From NCBI GenBank assembly GCA_035468985.1, contig DATISF010000076.1:62001-126000 (forward strand): DNA of 64,000 nucleotides. The letters run 5' to 3'. The notes beneath the pieces are model-generated. The model ran no database searches, had not been told where the DNA came from, and saw nothing but the letters and a program-made list of their open reading frames with translations. How positions within the stretch are numbered: the first letter of the stretch is position 1; each line of letters begins with the position of its first letter. Shown piece after piece: positions 32,501 through 41,316 of this stretch. The stretch comes from DASVHS01 sp035468985. Its GTDB lineage: Bacteria > Acidobacteriota > Thermoanaerobaculia > Gp7-AA8. Both the position numbers and the translations under genes were made by a program.

Positions 32501-34065
32501 CTCTCCGCTGCGCGCTCGCGAACGGAGCGTGGGTTGCGTCCTCCTTGCCGGCGACCCGGGCATTTGTGGCGGGATTCGATCGCGTAGCCGAGGCACAGGA
32601 ATCGATCCTTCTCCGGATCGTTCGGCGAAACGCGGACACGAGCTTCGGCCGCGAGCATGGCTTCAGCTCCATCCGATCGATCCGCGACTACGCGTCGTGT
32701 GTGCCGCTTCGTACTTACGAGGAGTTCGTTTCCTACGTCTCCCGCATCGAATCGGGTGAAGCGAACGTCCTCACTTCCTCGCCGGTGGATCATTTCGAGC
32801 CGACGAGTGGTTCGTCCGGACCTTCGAAGCTGATCCCGTACACGCGCCATCTCCGCGAGGAGTTCGGCCGGGCCATCGGGCCGTGGATCGGTTCTCTGGC
32901 CATGCGGACGCCGCGCGCGTTTCTCGGGCATTCGTACTGGTCGCTGTCGCCAATCGCAACGCCCCGGCGCATGACCAGCGGCGGAGTGCGCATCGGATTC
33001 GAGCGCGACGACGAATACCTCGGCAGCGTGCGCGGATGGCTGGCGCGAGCCGTCCAGGCCGTGCCTGCAAGCGCGGTGCAGCAGGCCGATATCGAAGAAT
33101 CGCGCCGCGCGACGCTGCAGCATCTCCTGCGCTGCCGGTCGCTGTCGCTCATTTCCGTCTGGCATCCGAGTTTTCTGCTGCGCCTCGTCGAGCCGGTGCG
33201 CGATCCCGCAACGGCATGGCCGCACCTCGCGGCGATCAGCTGCTGGAGCGACGCAGGCTCCTCGCTTGCCGCTTCCGAAGTCGCGCGGCTCTTCCCCCAA
33301 GCGCGGATCGAGGCGAAGGGACTCCTCTCCACCGAAGGAATCGTGTCGATTCCGTTCGACGGCGCGCACATGCTCGCCTATCGCTCGCATTACTACGAGC
33401 TGCAGCCGCTCGATGGTGGCGAGCCGATGCCGGCGGCCGAAGCGAGCAGCGGCCGGCAGTATCGCGTGATCCTCACCACCGGTGGCGGCTTGTACCGCTA
33501 CGCAACCGGCGACGTCGTCGAGGTGACTGAATTCCGCGGTCAGTGTCCCTCGCTGCGTTTCGTGGGGCGCGCGGATCGTGTCTCCGATCACTTCGGAGAG
33601 AAGCTGAACGAGATCTTCGTGCGCGAGCGGCTCGAACGCGCACTCGCCGAATGCGGCGTCATCGCCCGGTTCGCGCTGGTCACATGCGACCGGCGAGCGG
33701 CCTCGGGCAAGTACACGCTGTTGCTCGAGACGGATGCATCCGACGCGGGCCTTGCCCGAGTCGCCATCCGGCTCGAGGGACTGCTGCGTGAGAGCTTTCA
33801 CTACGACTACTGCCGCCGCCTCGGCCAGCTCGAGCCGCTCGACAGCGTCCGCGTCCCTGACGGCAGCGCGGCCAGGCATTTGTCTGCACTCGCCGCGCAA
33901 TCCCATCAGCGCCTCGGCGACATCAAGCCGCCGCTGCTCGACACGGCCGGAAACGGCCTCGAATTCGCCGGCGCGATGCGCAATCCATCGATCTTCTCGA
34001 CGAAGAACGCATTCACGCCGGGCGCGTCTTCGAACTCGAGAATCGAGTGGCTCGGCATCGGGTAG
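32497..34065 (+). CDS. GH3-family acyl-acid-amido synthetase
   Basis: A 522-residue adenylate-forming enzyme of the GH3 family, known in plants for joining jasmonate or auxin to amino acids. Motifs: ATP-binding HFEPTSGSSGPSKLIPYT (P-loop-like), IEAKGLLSTEGIVSIPF, TGGGLYRYATGDVVEV (motif with the catalytic aspartate region), and SLRFVGRADRVSDHFGEKLN before the small C-terminal domain. GTG 32497 overlaps the previous stop. In bacteria this family is uncharacterised apart from scattered natural-product clusters. It most likely condenses a carboxylic acid made in the pathway with an amine and is the last gene of the operon. Confidence 0.9.
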   Translation: MTLRCALANGAWVASSLPATRAFVAGFDRVAEAQESILLRIVRRNADTSFGREHGFSSIRSIRDYASCVPLRTYEEFVSYVSRIESGEANVLTSSPVDHFEPTSGSSGPSKLIPYTRHLREEFGRAIGPWIGSLAMRTPRAFLGHSYWSLSPIATPRRMTSGGVRIGFERDDEYLGSVRGWLARAVQAVPASAVQQADIEESRRATLQHLLRCRSLSLISVWHPSFLLRLVEPVRDPATAWPHLAAISCWSDAGSSLAASEVARLFPQARIEAKGLLSTEGIVSIPFDGAHMLAYRSHYYELQPLDGGEPMPAAEASSGRQYRVILTTGGGLYRYATGDVVEVTEFRGQCPSLRFVGRADRVSDHFGEKLNEIFVRERLERALAECGVIARFALVTCDRRAASGKYTLLLETDASDAGLARVAIRLEGLLRESFHYDYCRRLGQLEPLDSVRVPDGSAARHLSALAAQSHQRLGDIKPPLLDTAGNGLEFAGAMRNPSIFSTKNAFTPGASSNSRIEWLGIG

Positions 34066-34510
34066 TCACCGGGGCATTCGCGGGAACGCCCTACCCGGTC
34101 AGGTCTTTCGTCAAGCGCGCGCCACTGTCCTTCCAAATTGAAGGAGCGGCAGTCTTTCTCGCCGCGCAGGCCCGTATCAGGCCGCGGGGCGCCTTTCAGC
34201 TCGCCGAGCAGCGGCTCGACGTCGCCTTGCTCAGCAACGAGCAGGGGGCGTTTCGAAATGGGGCCTACCAAGGCGCTGAGGACCAGAACAATCAATCGAT
34301 GATTCATGCACGTCTCCTTTCCCTGCGGCGCACGATCGGTCCGGACGATCGGAGAAGGCCTCAGGGAGGCGTCAGGTTGTTCTCAAGAACTTCTCAACTG
34401 CTTGAAAAGAGTAGGATTCGCGGATCACTGATCGGGCCTATTCGCAGCTCGCGCTCGTCGAGGGGACCATCCGGACCAGTCCCGGGGACGAGTCGATTCG
34501 CGACGGCGTC
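34066..34510. other. Intergenic region with a gene remnant
   Basis: A 445-bp space after GH3. It contains a minus-strand start with a strong ribosome-binding site (see the separate entry) and the lost 5' part of the amidohydrolase: in the amidohydrolase frame, codons from 34415 read ...YSQLALVEGTIRTSPGDES, family-like sequence without any start codon. Confidence 0.6.
34085..34307 (-). pseudogene. Truncated secreted-protein gene start
   Basis: An ATG at 34307 is preceded by GGAAAGGAG six bases upstream and encodes MNHRLIVLVLSALVG, a good signal-peptide start. After ~75 codons the frame passes into the antisense of the GH3 3' end, where no new protein is expected. It looks like the first part of a secreted protein whose remainder was lost. 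No family is recognised. It is unlikely to be functional. Confidence 0.4.
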
Positions 34511-35605
34511 GTGCTGATCGACGGCAGCAAGATCGCGGCGGTGGGCGGCCGGTCCTCGGTGCCCATACCGGAGAACACCCGATCCATCGACTGCTCCGGC
34601 ATGACCGTCACGGCGGGTTTCTGGAACAGCCACGTGCACTTCTTCGAGCGGAAGTGGTTGGATGCCGCGAACCTCCCCGCGCCGGAGCTGAGCCTCCAGC
34701 TCGACGACGTGTTCACACGGTTTGGCTTCACGAGCGTGTTCGACATCGGCTCGATGTGGACGAACACGCGCGTCATCCGTGACCGCATCGAGTCCGGTGA
34801 TGTCCGTGGACCTCGAATCCGTTCGACAGGGGAAGGTCTCGTTCCGCCGGGTGCTCTTCCTCCTGACCTCGTCCTGCAGATGATGGGCGTGATGAAGTTT
34901 CCGGCACCCGAGGTCGCTGACGCGCCGCAAGCCGCGGACGCGGCGAGGAAGCTTCTCGACGATGGCGTCGACGGGATCAAGATGTTCGTCTCCTCGCCGC
35001 GCGGCGGATCGCTTTCCGGAGACGTCATTCAAGCCGCCGCCGGCGAAGCACACCTTCGCGGAAAGCCGGTGTTCGCTCACGTGAACCGGGGGGAGGATGT
35101 GCTCACTGCCGTTCGAAACGGGGTCGATGTCATCGCGCATACGACTCCGTCCGCCGGACCGTGGGACGAGACGATCGTGAAGACCATGGCGGAACGGCGG
35201 GTTGCGCTGACCCCGACTCTCACGCTGTGGAAGTTCTTCTCGCGTCACGACCGCCTGTCGGCGCACGAGCAGATTGTCGGCACGGCAGTCAGCCAGCTGC
35301 GCGCCTGGGTTGCGTCGGGAGGTACCGTGCTCTTCGGAACGGACCTCGGAGCCGTCGACTGCGATCCGACCGAAGAGTACGTGCTCATGGCCGCGGCGGG
35401 AATGACGTTCCCGGAGATCCTGGCGTCGCTGACGACGGCGCCGGCCGAACGATTCGGCGAATCAACCCGGCTTGGCCGCGTCGCCGCCGGCTTGGCCGCC
35501 GATCTCGTGATCCTGAAGGGCGATCCTTCAAACGACATTCGCGCGCTCGGGGCGGTGCAGCACACCTTGCGCGACGGCAAGGTCGTGACAGAATCCCCGG
35601 TCTGA
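34511..35605 (+). CDS. Amidohydrolase with damaged 5' end
   Basis: Metal-dependent amidohydrolase of ~364 residues. Metal HxH in WNSHVHFF, Lys in DGIKMFVSS, His in FAHVNRGED and VIAHTTPSA, Asp in LFGTDLGAV, and the terminal LAADLVILKGDPSNDIRALG. Family-like sequence (LALVEGTIRTSPGDES) continues ~32 codons upstream of the first possible start (GTG 34511) to an in-frame stop at 34412, with no ATG, GTG or TTG. The signal peptide expected from the two paralogues at 12-14.7 kb is missing. The gene is therefore 5'-truncated, frameshifted, or uses a rare start. It overlaps the acylase gene (TGATG). Confidence 0.75.
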   Translation: MLIDGSKIAAVGGRSSVPIPENTRSIDCSGMTVTAGFWNSHVHFFERKWLDAANLPAPELSLQLDDVFTRFGFTSVFDIGSMWTNTRVIRDRIESGDVRGPRIRSTGEGLVPPGALPPDLVLQMMGVMKFPAPEVADAPQAADAARKLLDDGVDGIKMFVSSPRGGSLSGDVIQAAAGEAHLRGKPVFAHVNRGEDVLTAVRNGVDVIAHTTPSAGPWDETIVKTMAERRVALTPTLTLWKFFSRHDRLSAHEQIVGTAVSQLRAWVASGGTVLFGTDLGAVDCDPTEEYVLMAAAGMTFPEILASLTTAPAERFGESTRLGRVAAGLAADLVILKGDPSNDIRALGAVQHTLRDGKVVTESPV

Positions 35606-37767
35606 TGAAGAAACCGTTTCTCGTCTTCCTGGTCGTCCTTTGCTTTCCGTTTGCCGCACACGCAGCGCCGGCCGATTCGGAACGGCACGCGCGCAACGTC
35701 GAGATCATCCGGGACGACTGGGGCATCGCCCACGTCTACGGAAAGACCGACGCCGATGCAGTTTTCGGGATGATCTACGCGCAGGCCGAAGACGACTTCA
35801 ATCGAGTCGAGAGGAATTACCTTCTGTCGATGGGAAGGCTGGCGGAGGCCGAGGGGGAAGGCGAAATCTATCGCGACCTGCGGATGAAGCTCTTCATCGA
35901 TCCGCTGGACATGAAAGCGAAATACCGGCAAAGCCCCCAGTGGCTGAAAGCGCTGATGGATGCCTGGGCCGACGGCCTCAATTACTACCTTGCAAAACAC
36001 CCGGAGGTGAAGCCGCGGGTGATCACCCGATTCGAGCCGTGGATGGCGCTCACGTTCAGCGAGGGAAGCATCGGCGGCGACATCGAGCAGATCAACCTCA
36101 CGGAGCTCCGCGCGTTCTACGAAAAGACACCGAGCACGCCGGTCGCCGAGTACGCGCACGAGTGGGTCGAGCCGACCGGGTCCAACGGGATGGCCATCGC
36201 GCCTTCGAATACGGCATCCCACCACGCCCTTCTTCTGATCAATCCGCACACATCATTCTTCTTTCGTTCCGAATTGCAGATGGTCAGCGAGGAGGGACTC
36301 GACGCCTACGGCGCCGTGACATGGGGCCAGATCTTCGTCTACCAGGGATTCAACGAACGCATCGGCTGGATGCATACCTCGAGCGGCGTGGACAACATCG
36401 ACGAGTACGCCGAGACCGTGACGAAGAGCGGCGGCAGGTTCGTCTACAAGTACGGGAAAGAAGAGCGGCCGCTGAAGACGAGCACGATCTCCGTCCCCTA
36501 CAAGACCGGCAGCGGCATGGCCACGAAAGTCTTCACTGTCTATCGCACGCATCACGGCCCGATCGTGCGTCAGGCGGACGGCAAATGGATCAGCGTCCGG
36601 CTGATGCAGGATCCGATGCACGCTCTGATGCAGTCGTATGGCCGGACGAAGGCCAGGAGCTACCAGTCGTTCCGGAAATCGATGGAGCTGCACACGAACT
36701 CGTCGAACAACACGGTCTTCGCCGACGCGGACGGCGACATCGCCTATTTCCACTCGAACTTCATCCCGCGGCGCGACACGCGTTTCGATTTCACGAAGCC
36801 GGTCGACGGCAGTGATCCCGCGACGGACTGGCACGGCGTCCTGTCGATCGATGCGACCCCGAATCTGCTCAATCCGCCCAACGGCTGGCTGTACAACAGC
36901 AACAACTGGCCGTGGTCCGCGGCCGGCCCGAAGAGCCCGAAGCGATCCGACTATCCGCCATACGTCGAACGCGGCTACGAAGAAACGCCGCGCGGACTTC
37001 ACGCGCTGCGGGTCCTTCCGGACAAGAAGGACTTCACGATCGACTCGCTCATTGCTGCGGCGTACGACAGCGACCTGCCGGCGTTCGACGCGCTGCTGCC
37101 GCCGCTGCTCAAAGCGTATGACGATCTCGCCGCCGGCGACCCGCTCAAATCGAAACTGTCGGAACAGATCGACACGTTGCGCAACTGGGATCGTCGCTGG
37201 TCGATGACCTCGGTTCCGACGTCGCTGGCCATCTTCTGGGCCGAGGAGCTCGGGCGGCGGGTCGGGCCCGAGGCGCGCAAGGCCGGCATGACAGCCGACG
37301 ATTATTCCGCGACGAAGGCGACATCCGATGAGCGCCTTGACGCGCTGGCCGCGGCTTCCGACAAACTCGCTGCCGACTTCGGCAGCTGGAAGACGCCGTG
37401 GGGCGAGATCAACCGGTTTCAGCGGATCACCGACGACATCGAGCCGAAGTTCGACGATGCCAAGCCGAGCATCCCGGTCGGGTTCACGTCGTCGCGCTGG
37501 GGATCGCTCGCTTCATTCGGCGCCCGGGCCTACCCGGGAACGAAAAAGTGGTACGGCACGAGCGGCAACAGCTTCGTCGCCGTCGTCGAATTCGGCGACC
37601 GCATCCGAGCGCGCGCCGTCACCGCCGGAGGTGAGAGCGGCAACCCGTCGTCGCCGCATTTCAATGACGAGGCGGAGCGTTACGCGACGGGCAACCTCCG
37701 CGAGGTCTACTTCTACCGCGACCAGCTCAAGGGCCACATCGAGCGCCGGTACCATCCGGGTCAGTGA
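35605..37767 (+). CDS. Penicillin acylase family amidase (secreted)
   Basis: A 720-residue N-terminal-nucleophile hydrolase precursor. Signal peptide MKKPFLVFLVVLCFPFAAHA; alpha-subunit region with IIRDDWGIAHVYGKTDADAV. The self-cleavage and nucleophile site is Ser193 in PTGSNGMAIAPSNT. Late segments NNTVFADADGDIAYFHSN and GNSFVAVVEFGDR are also typical. Members of this class deacylate penicillins, N-acyl-homoserine lactones and N-acyl amino acids. The start overlaps the amidohydrolase stop by 1 bp, so both periplasmic amide-cleaving enzymes are co-expressed. Given the GH3/GNAT cluster just upstream, N-acyl-amide recycling is conceivable. Confidence 0.92.
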   Translation: MKKPFLVFLVVLCFPFAAHAAPADSERHARNVEIIRDDWGIAHVYGKTDADAVFGMIYAQAEDDFNRVERNYLLSMGRLAEAEGEGEIYRDLRMKLFIDPLDMKAKYRQSPQWLKALMDAWADGLNYYLAKHPEVKPRVITRFEPWMALTFSEGSIGGDIEQINLTELRAFYEKTPSTPVAEYAHEWVEPTGSNGMAIAPSNTASHHALLLINPHTSFFFRSELQMVSEEGLDAYGAVTWGQIFVYQGFNERIGWMHTSSGVDNIDEYAETVTKSGGRFVYKYGKEERPLKTSTISVPYKTGSGMATKVFTVYRTHHGPIVRQADGKWISVRLMQDPMHALMQSYGRTKARSYQSFRKSMELHTNSSNNTVFADADGDIAYFHSNFIPRRDTRFDFTKPVDGSDPATDWHGVLSIDATPNLLNPPNGWLYNSNNWPWSAAGPKSPKRSDYPPYVERGYEETPRGLHALRVLPDKKDFTIDSLIAAAYDSDLPAFDALLPPLLKAYDDLAAGDPLKSKLSEQIDTLRNWDRRWSMTSVPTSLAIFWAEELGRRVGPEARKAGMTADDYSATKATSDERLDALAAASDKLAADFGSWKTPWGEINRFQRITDDIEPKFDDAKPSIPVGFTSSRWGSLASFGARAYPGTKKWYGTSGNSFVAVVEFGDRIRARAVTAGGESGNPSSPHFNDEAERYATGNLREVYFYRDQLKGHIERRYHPGQ

Positions 37768-37794
37768 TCGGAACGGTTCCGGCGACCGGGGATT

Positions 37795-38637
37795 TCACAT
37801 TCCGCAGAGCCGCGCGCTGACGCTCCACAAGCGGGCCGCAACTTCGGGGTCGTACGTGATCGGCTTGGAGCGCCGCTCGCGAAGGCGGAGGAAGAATCGG
37901 CCGGACACTCCGTCGAGCTCGGGCGACGACGCGACGTACACCGGCGTGCGCGCCCCTTCCTCCGGGGTGGCCATCAGAAACGGGATCCTTTTCATGAAGC
38001 GCGGGAAGAGGCCGGGCAGCCCCTGCATGCCGTCACCGAACGTCGTTCGGGTCGGCCCCGGGCTCGTGGAATTGACGGTGATGACGCTTCCCGCGGTCCG
38101 GCGGGCCAGCTCGTTGGCGAAAAGGATGTTGCCCAGTTTGGATCGATTGTACGCGGCAAAGAAATTGTAGGTCCGCTCCCCCTGCAGATTTTCGAAATCG
38201 AGCGACCCGCTGTGAGACTCGGAGGTCACGATGACAATGCGGCCGCCGGGAGCGACGGCATCGAGCAGAAGGTTCGTGAGGAGAAACGGCGCGAGGTGAT
38301 TGATGGCGAACGTCTTTTCGATCCCGTCGACGGTCAATTCGCGTCGCGCGAACATCGCACCGGCGTTGTTGATCAGAACGTCGATCCGCGGAAATCGGGA
38401 GCGGATCTTCGCGGCGAGCGCGCGAATGTCGGCCTGCAAAGAAAGGTCAGCGAGAAAAAGCGCCGGCTTCTCGCCGCTGCCTCGCGCGGCGATGCGCTGA
38501 CAGGCGGGCTCGCCGCGGGCGGGATCGCGGCAGACGATGGCTACCTGCGCGCCCAGCTCCGCCAACTGGCCGGCGGTCGCAAGACCGACGCCCGCGCTGG
38601 CACCTGTGATGACGACGACCTTGTCTTTCACGAGCAT
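37795..38637 (-). CDS. Short-chain dehydrogenase/reductase
   Basis: A 280-residue classical-to-retinol-type SDR. NAD(P)-binding TGASAGVG (11-18), NNAG (90-93), catalytic Ser in IVTSESHSG (~139-141), Tyr163 and Lys167 in AYNRSK. An Arg at CRDPARG favours NADP(H). The layout resembles retinol dehydrogenase/WW-domain oxidoreductase-like SDRs common in soil bacteria. It follows the exporter permease by 22 bp and is the last gene of the ECF41-headed operon. Substrate unknown; the exporter context suggests detoxification of carbonyl compounds. Confidence 0.9.
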   Translation of the reverse strand: MLVKDKVVVITGASAGVGLATAGQLAELGAQVAIVCRDPARGEPACQRIAARGSGEKPALFLADLSLQADIRALAAKIRSRFPRIDVLINNAGAMFARRELTVDGIEKTFAINHLAPFLLTNLLLDAVAPGGRIVIVTSESHSGSLDFENLQGERTYNFFAAYNRSKLGNILFANELARRTAGSVITVNSTSPGPTRTTFGDGMQGLPGLFPRFMKRIPFLMATPEEGARTPVYVASSPELDGVSGRFFLRLRERRSKPITYDPEVAARLWSVSARLCGM

Positions 38638-38659
38638 CGTTGCTTCCTCTGCCCCCCCA

Positions 38660-39793
38660 TCACGTCAGTTGCTTTCGAAAGCGCCACACGCTGAGCGACA
38701 CGAGAACCGCCGTCAACCCCACCAGTGCTGCGAAATTCGGCCAGAGCGTGGCGATTCCGCTCCCTTTCAGAAACGTTCCTCGTGCGATGACCACGAAATG
38801 CGTCACCGGATTGAGCATCGTCAACGGCTGCATCCAGCGGGGCATCGCCTCGATCGGGGTCAGGACGCCCGAGAGCGTGACGAGTGCCGGATTGACGAAG
38901 AACGCGGTCAGCAGTGCCTGCTGCGCCGTGCGGCTGAACGTGGCGATCGTCGTTCCCAGGCTGATGCCGGTCAGCAGGCAAACCACGGCGCCGGCCATGA
39001 CCAGCAGCGCGCTCCCTCGAAAGGGAACGTGAAAGACGAGCCTCATGACGATGATCACCGGCACGACCATCAGGCACATGAGCATCGCCAACGGCGCAAT
39101 CTTGGCGATGATGATTTCCGTCGTGCTGGCCGGAGACATGAGGAGCTGCTCGATGGTCCCCTGCTCGCGCTCCTTGATCGTGGTCGCGGACGCGACGATC
39201 GAGCCGTCGAGAATCAGCAGCAGCCCGAACACTCCCGTGACGATGAACCAGCGGCTGTCGAGACCGGGGTTGTAAAGATAGGCCGGCCGCAGCATCACCG
39301 CGCCATGGCGCAGCCCTGCCGTTTCGAGGCGTTCAACACGCAGTTGCCGGCCGTGAGCCTGGAGGATGTTTTCCGCGTAGCCCTGGCTGATGGCCGCCGT
39401 GTTGGCGTTGATCCCATTCAGCAGCAACTGCACGGTGGTCGCGCGGCCGCGCTGGAGGTCGCGCGCGTAGTCGCGCGGAATGACCAGGCCGGCATCGAGC
39501 TCGCCGCGTCCGAGCGCATCGCCAAGGCGCTCGACGCCAAGATAGGATCCGGCGCGGCGAAAGCTGTGGCTTTCGGTGAGCGCCGACACGAGCGCGCGGC
39601 TCTCCCTCGTGCCGCTGTCATCAACGACGCCGAGGCGAAGATTGGAGACCGACGCGCTGAGGGCGAAGCCCAGCAGAAGAACCTGCATGATCGGCTGCAC
39701 CGTCAGCGAGCCGACGAGCCGGCGATCGCGCCCGATCTGCCGAAGCTCCTTCACGATCAGCGCCCAGAGCCGGCCATTGAATAACGCGCCCAT
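38660..39793 (-). CDS. ABC-2 type transporter permease (YbhR/YhhJ-like)
   Basis: A 377-residue permease with an N-terminal transmembrane helix (~28-48), a large periplasmic domain (~50-170), and five closely spaced C-terminal helices, including the ABC-2 signature EQGTIEQLLMSPASTTEIII. It forms a pair with the permease 3 bp upstream; together with the double ATPase and HlyD-like adaptor they build a YbhFGSR-type efflux pump. Confidence 0.92.
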   Translation of the reverse strand: MGALFNGRLWALIVKELRQIGRDRRLVGSLTVQPIMQVLLLGFALSASVSNLRLGVVDDSGTRESRALVSALTESHSFRRAGSYLGVERLGDALGRGELDAGLVIPRDYARDLQRGRATTVQLLLNGINANTAAISQGYAENILQAHGRQLRVERLETAGLRHGAVMLRPAYLYNPGLDSRWFIVTGVFGLLLILDGSIVASATTIKEREQGTIEQLLMSPASTTEIIIAKIAPLAMLMCLMVVPVIIVMRLVFHVPFRGSALLVMAGAVVCLLTGISLGTTIATFSRTAQQALLTAFFVNPALVTLSGVLTPIEAMPRWMQPLTMLNPVTHFVVIARGTFLKGSGIATLWPNFAALVGLTAVLVSLSVWRFRKQLT

Positions 39794-39796
39794 CGA

Positions 39797-40903
39797 TCAG
39801 GCCTCGAGCTGCATGCGATGGGTGCGACCCCAGGCCATCCCGTAGAACACCGCGCTCGTGACGGCGATGGCCGACACCTGAATCCATGAGGCGGCCCATC
39901 CGCCTCCGCGTAACAACGCGTCGCGAACGATCTCGATGTAGTAGCGGCCCCAGATCAGGTTCGACACCCATCGCAGCCCGGCCGGAATGTTGGCGATCGG
40001 GAAAATGAGACCGCCCAGAAGAAAGATCAACAGATAGCTGAACAAGGCCACAACCTGCATCGCCGAAGCCTGATCGGGTATGGCAATCCCGATGAGCGTC
40101 CCGAACGTCGATACGCAGAAGCAATAGAGAATCGTGGCGACGATGAACGCCGACGGATCTCCGATGAAGCCCACGCCGAACCGCAGGAAGAGCAGCGCCA
40201 GCAGCAGCAGACATTCGACGATGCCGACGGTCACATAGGCGAAGATTTTCCCGAGCAGGAATTCGTGCGCGGAGATGCTCGAGGCATAGACCTGCAGAAT
40301 CGTCTTCTGATCCGTCTCCCTCGACGCCGAGAGCGCCGCGAGAAGCGAAGGAAACAGTGACAGGACCAGCACGTAGATTCCAGGGCCGTAGAACCTCCTC
40401 GACGAACGTCCCGGATTGAACCAAAGACGCACGGCTGCCTGGACCTGCGGACCAATCCCCGCTCCGCCGTGTGTCTCGTTGAACCCGCGCGTGATCTCGC
40501 TGCCGTAGCCGGCGAGCAGCTGCGCGGTATTCGAGTCCGAGCCGTCGATGAGCAGTTGCACGGGTGTGTCGACGCCTCGCACGATGTCGCGCGCGAAACG
40601 GCTGGGAATGATGATCGCGGCGCGGGCCCGGCCTGCGGCAAGCGCTTCTTCCGGGTTCCTGTCCACAGGCCAGGGGATGACGTGAAACGTGATCGACGCG
40701 CGAAACGCATCCACGAGCTCATGGGAAAGCGTCGAGTCGTCGAAATCCTGGACCACGATCGGAAGATCGTTGACGGAAAGCGAGATCGCCGATCCCATCA
40801 GCATCAACTGCACGAGCGGAAAGATCAGGGCCAGCGCCAGCGCGCGCCGGTCGCGCACGATCTGCGTCAGCTCTTTTCGGGCCTGGGCGGCGATGCGTCT
40901 CAC
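39797..40903 (-). CDS. ABC-2 type transporter permease (YbhS-like)
   Basis: A 368-residue permease, paralogous to the following gene. N-terminal RKELTQIVRDRRALALALIF and transmembrane helix, periplasmic domain with VVQDFDDSTLSHELVDAF, then five C-terminal helices with QVYASSISAHEFLLGKIFAY replacing the usual EQLLVSPxxxxE. GTG 40903 overlaps the upstream stop as GTGA. The frame stays open further upstream but there it is antisense-like. It works with its neighbour as a heterodimeric channel. Confidence 0.9.
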   Translation of the reverse strand: MRRIAAQARKELTQIVRDRRALALALIFPLVQLMLMGSAISLSVNDLPIVVQDFDDSTLSHELVDAFRASITFHVIPWPVDRNPEEALAAGRARAAIIIPSRFARDIVRGVDTPVQLLIDGSDSNTAQLLAGYGSEITRGFNETHGGAGIGPQVQAAVRLWFNPGRSSRRFYGPGIYVLVLSLFPSLLAALSASRETDQKTILQVYASSISAHEFLLGKIFAYVTVGIVECLLLLALLFLRFGVGFIGDPSAFIVATILYCFCVSTFGTLIGIAIPDQASAMQVVALFSYLLIFLLGGLIFPIANIPAGLRWVSNLIWGRYYIEIVRDALLRGGGWAASWIQVSAIAVTSAVFYGMAWGRTHRMQLEA

Positions 40904-41316
40904 TGCAATCTCTGCCTGGCCGACACCGCGACCATGCCTACGATCGAAAGCGTGAGCAGCACCATTTCGGAGACGGTCACGCGAAGGCTCTCGGCCAGCG
41001 TGTGATCGACGGCAATCCCGAGAATCCGCACGAGCAGCGCCACCCCGAGCATGATGGCCACGAATGCCAGACCGGTGAGGAGGCGCCGCGCGGAAATGAG
41101 ACAGAGCGCCGTGACGATCGCGCATCCGAGGGGAAAGGCGCCGAATCCGATCCGGCCGACGGTAATCCCGATCGGGCGCGTGAACGAGATCCCGGTCGCC
41201 GCCGCCGCGTGGACCGGGTTGGAAATGAATCGCAGACTGATGAGCGTGAAGATCACTGTGGCCATCACCAGCGGAATCCTTCCGAGGATGGGAGCGAGAC
41301 GTGAAAGAGTTTTCAT
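40900..41316 (-). CDS. Four-helix membrane protein inside exporter operon
   Basis: A 138-residue protein with four transmembrane segments (IPLVMATVIFTLISLRFIS, GRIGFGAFPLGCAIVTALCL, LTGLAFVAIMLGVALLVRIL, EMVLLTLSIVGMVAVSA). It is similar in plan to DUF4345-type proteins. It is wedged between the ATPase and permease genes with 4-bp overlaps on both sides, so its amount is tied to the pump. It is not part of known YbhFGSR pumps and may be an accessory or an unrelated stress protein. Confidence 0.8.
   Translation of the reverse strand: MKTLSRLAPILGRIPLVMATVIFTLISLRFISNPVHAAAATGISFTRPIGITVGRIGFGAFPLGCAIVTALCLISARRLLTGLAFVAIMLGVALLVRILGIAVDHTLAESLRVTVSEMVLLTLSIVGMVAVSARQRLQ

Noticed and set aside
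35605..37767. Beta-lactam resistance role for the penicillin acylase family gene
   Set aside because: Family membership alone does not show activity on penicillins, and many members act on acyl-homoserine lactones or N-acyl amino acids.
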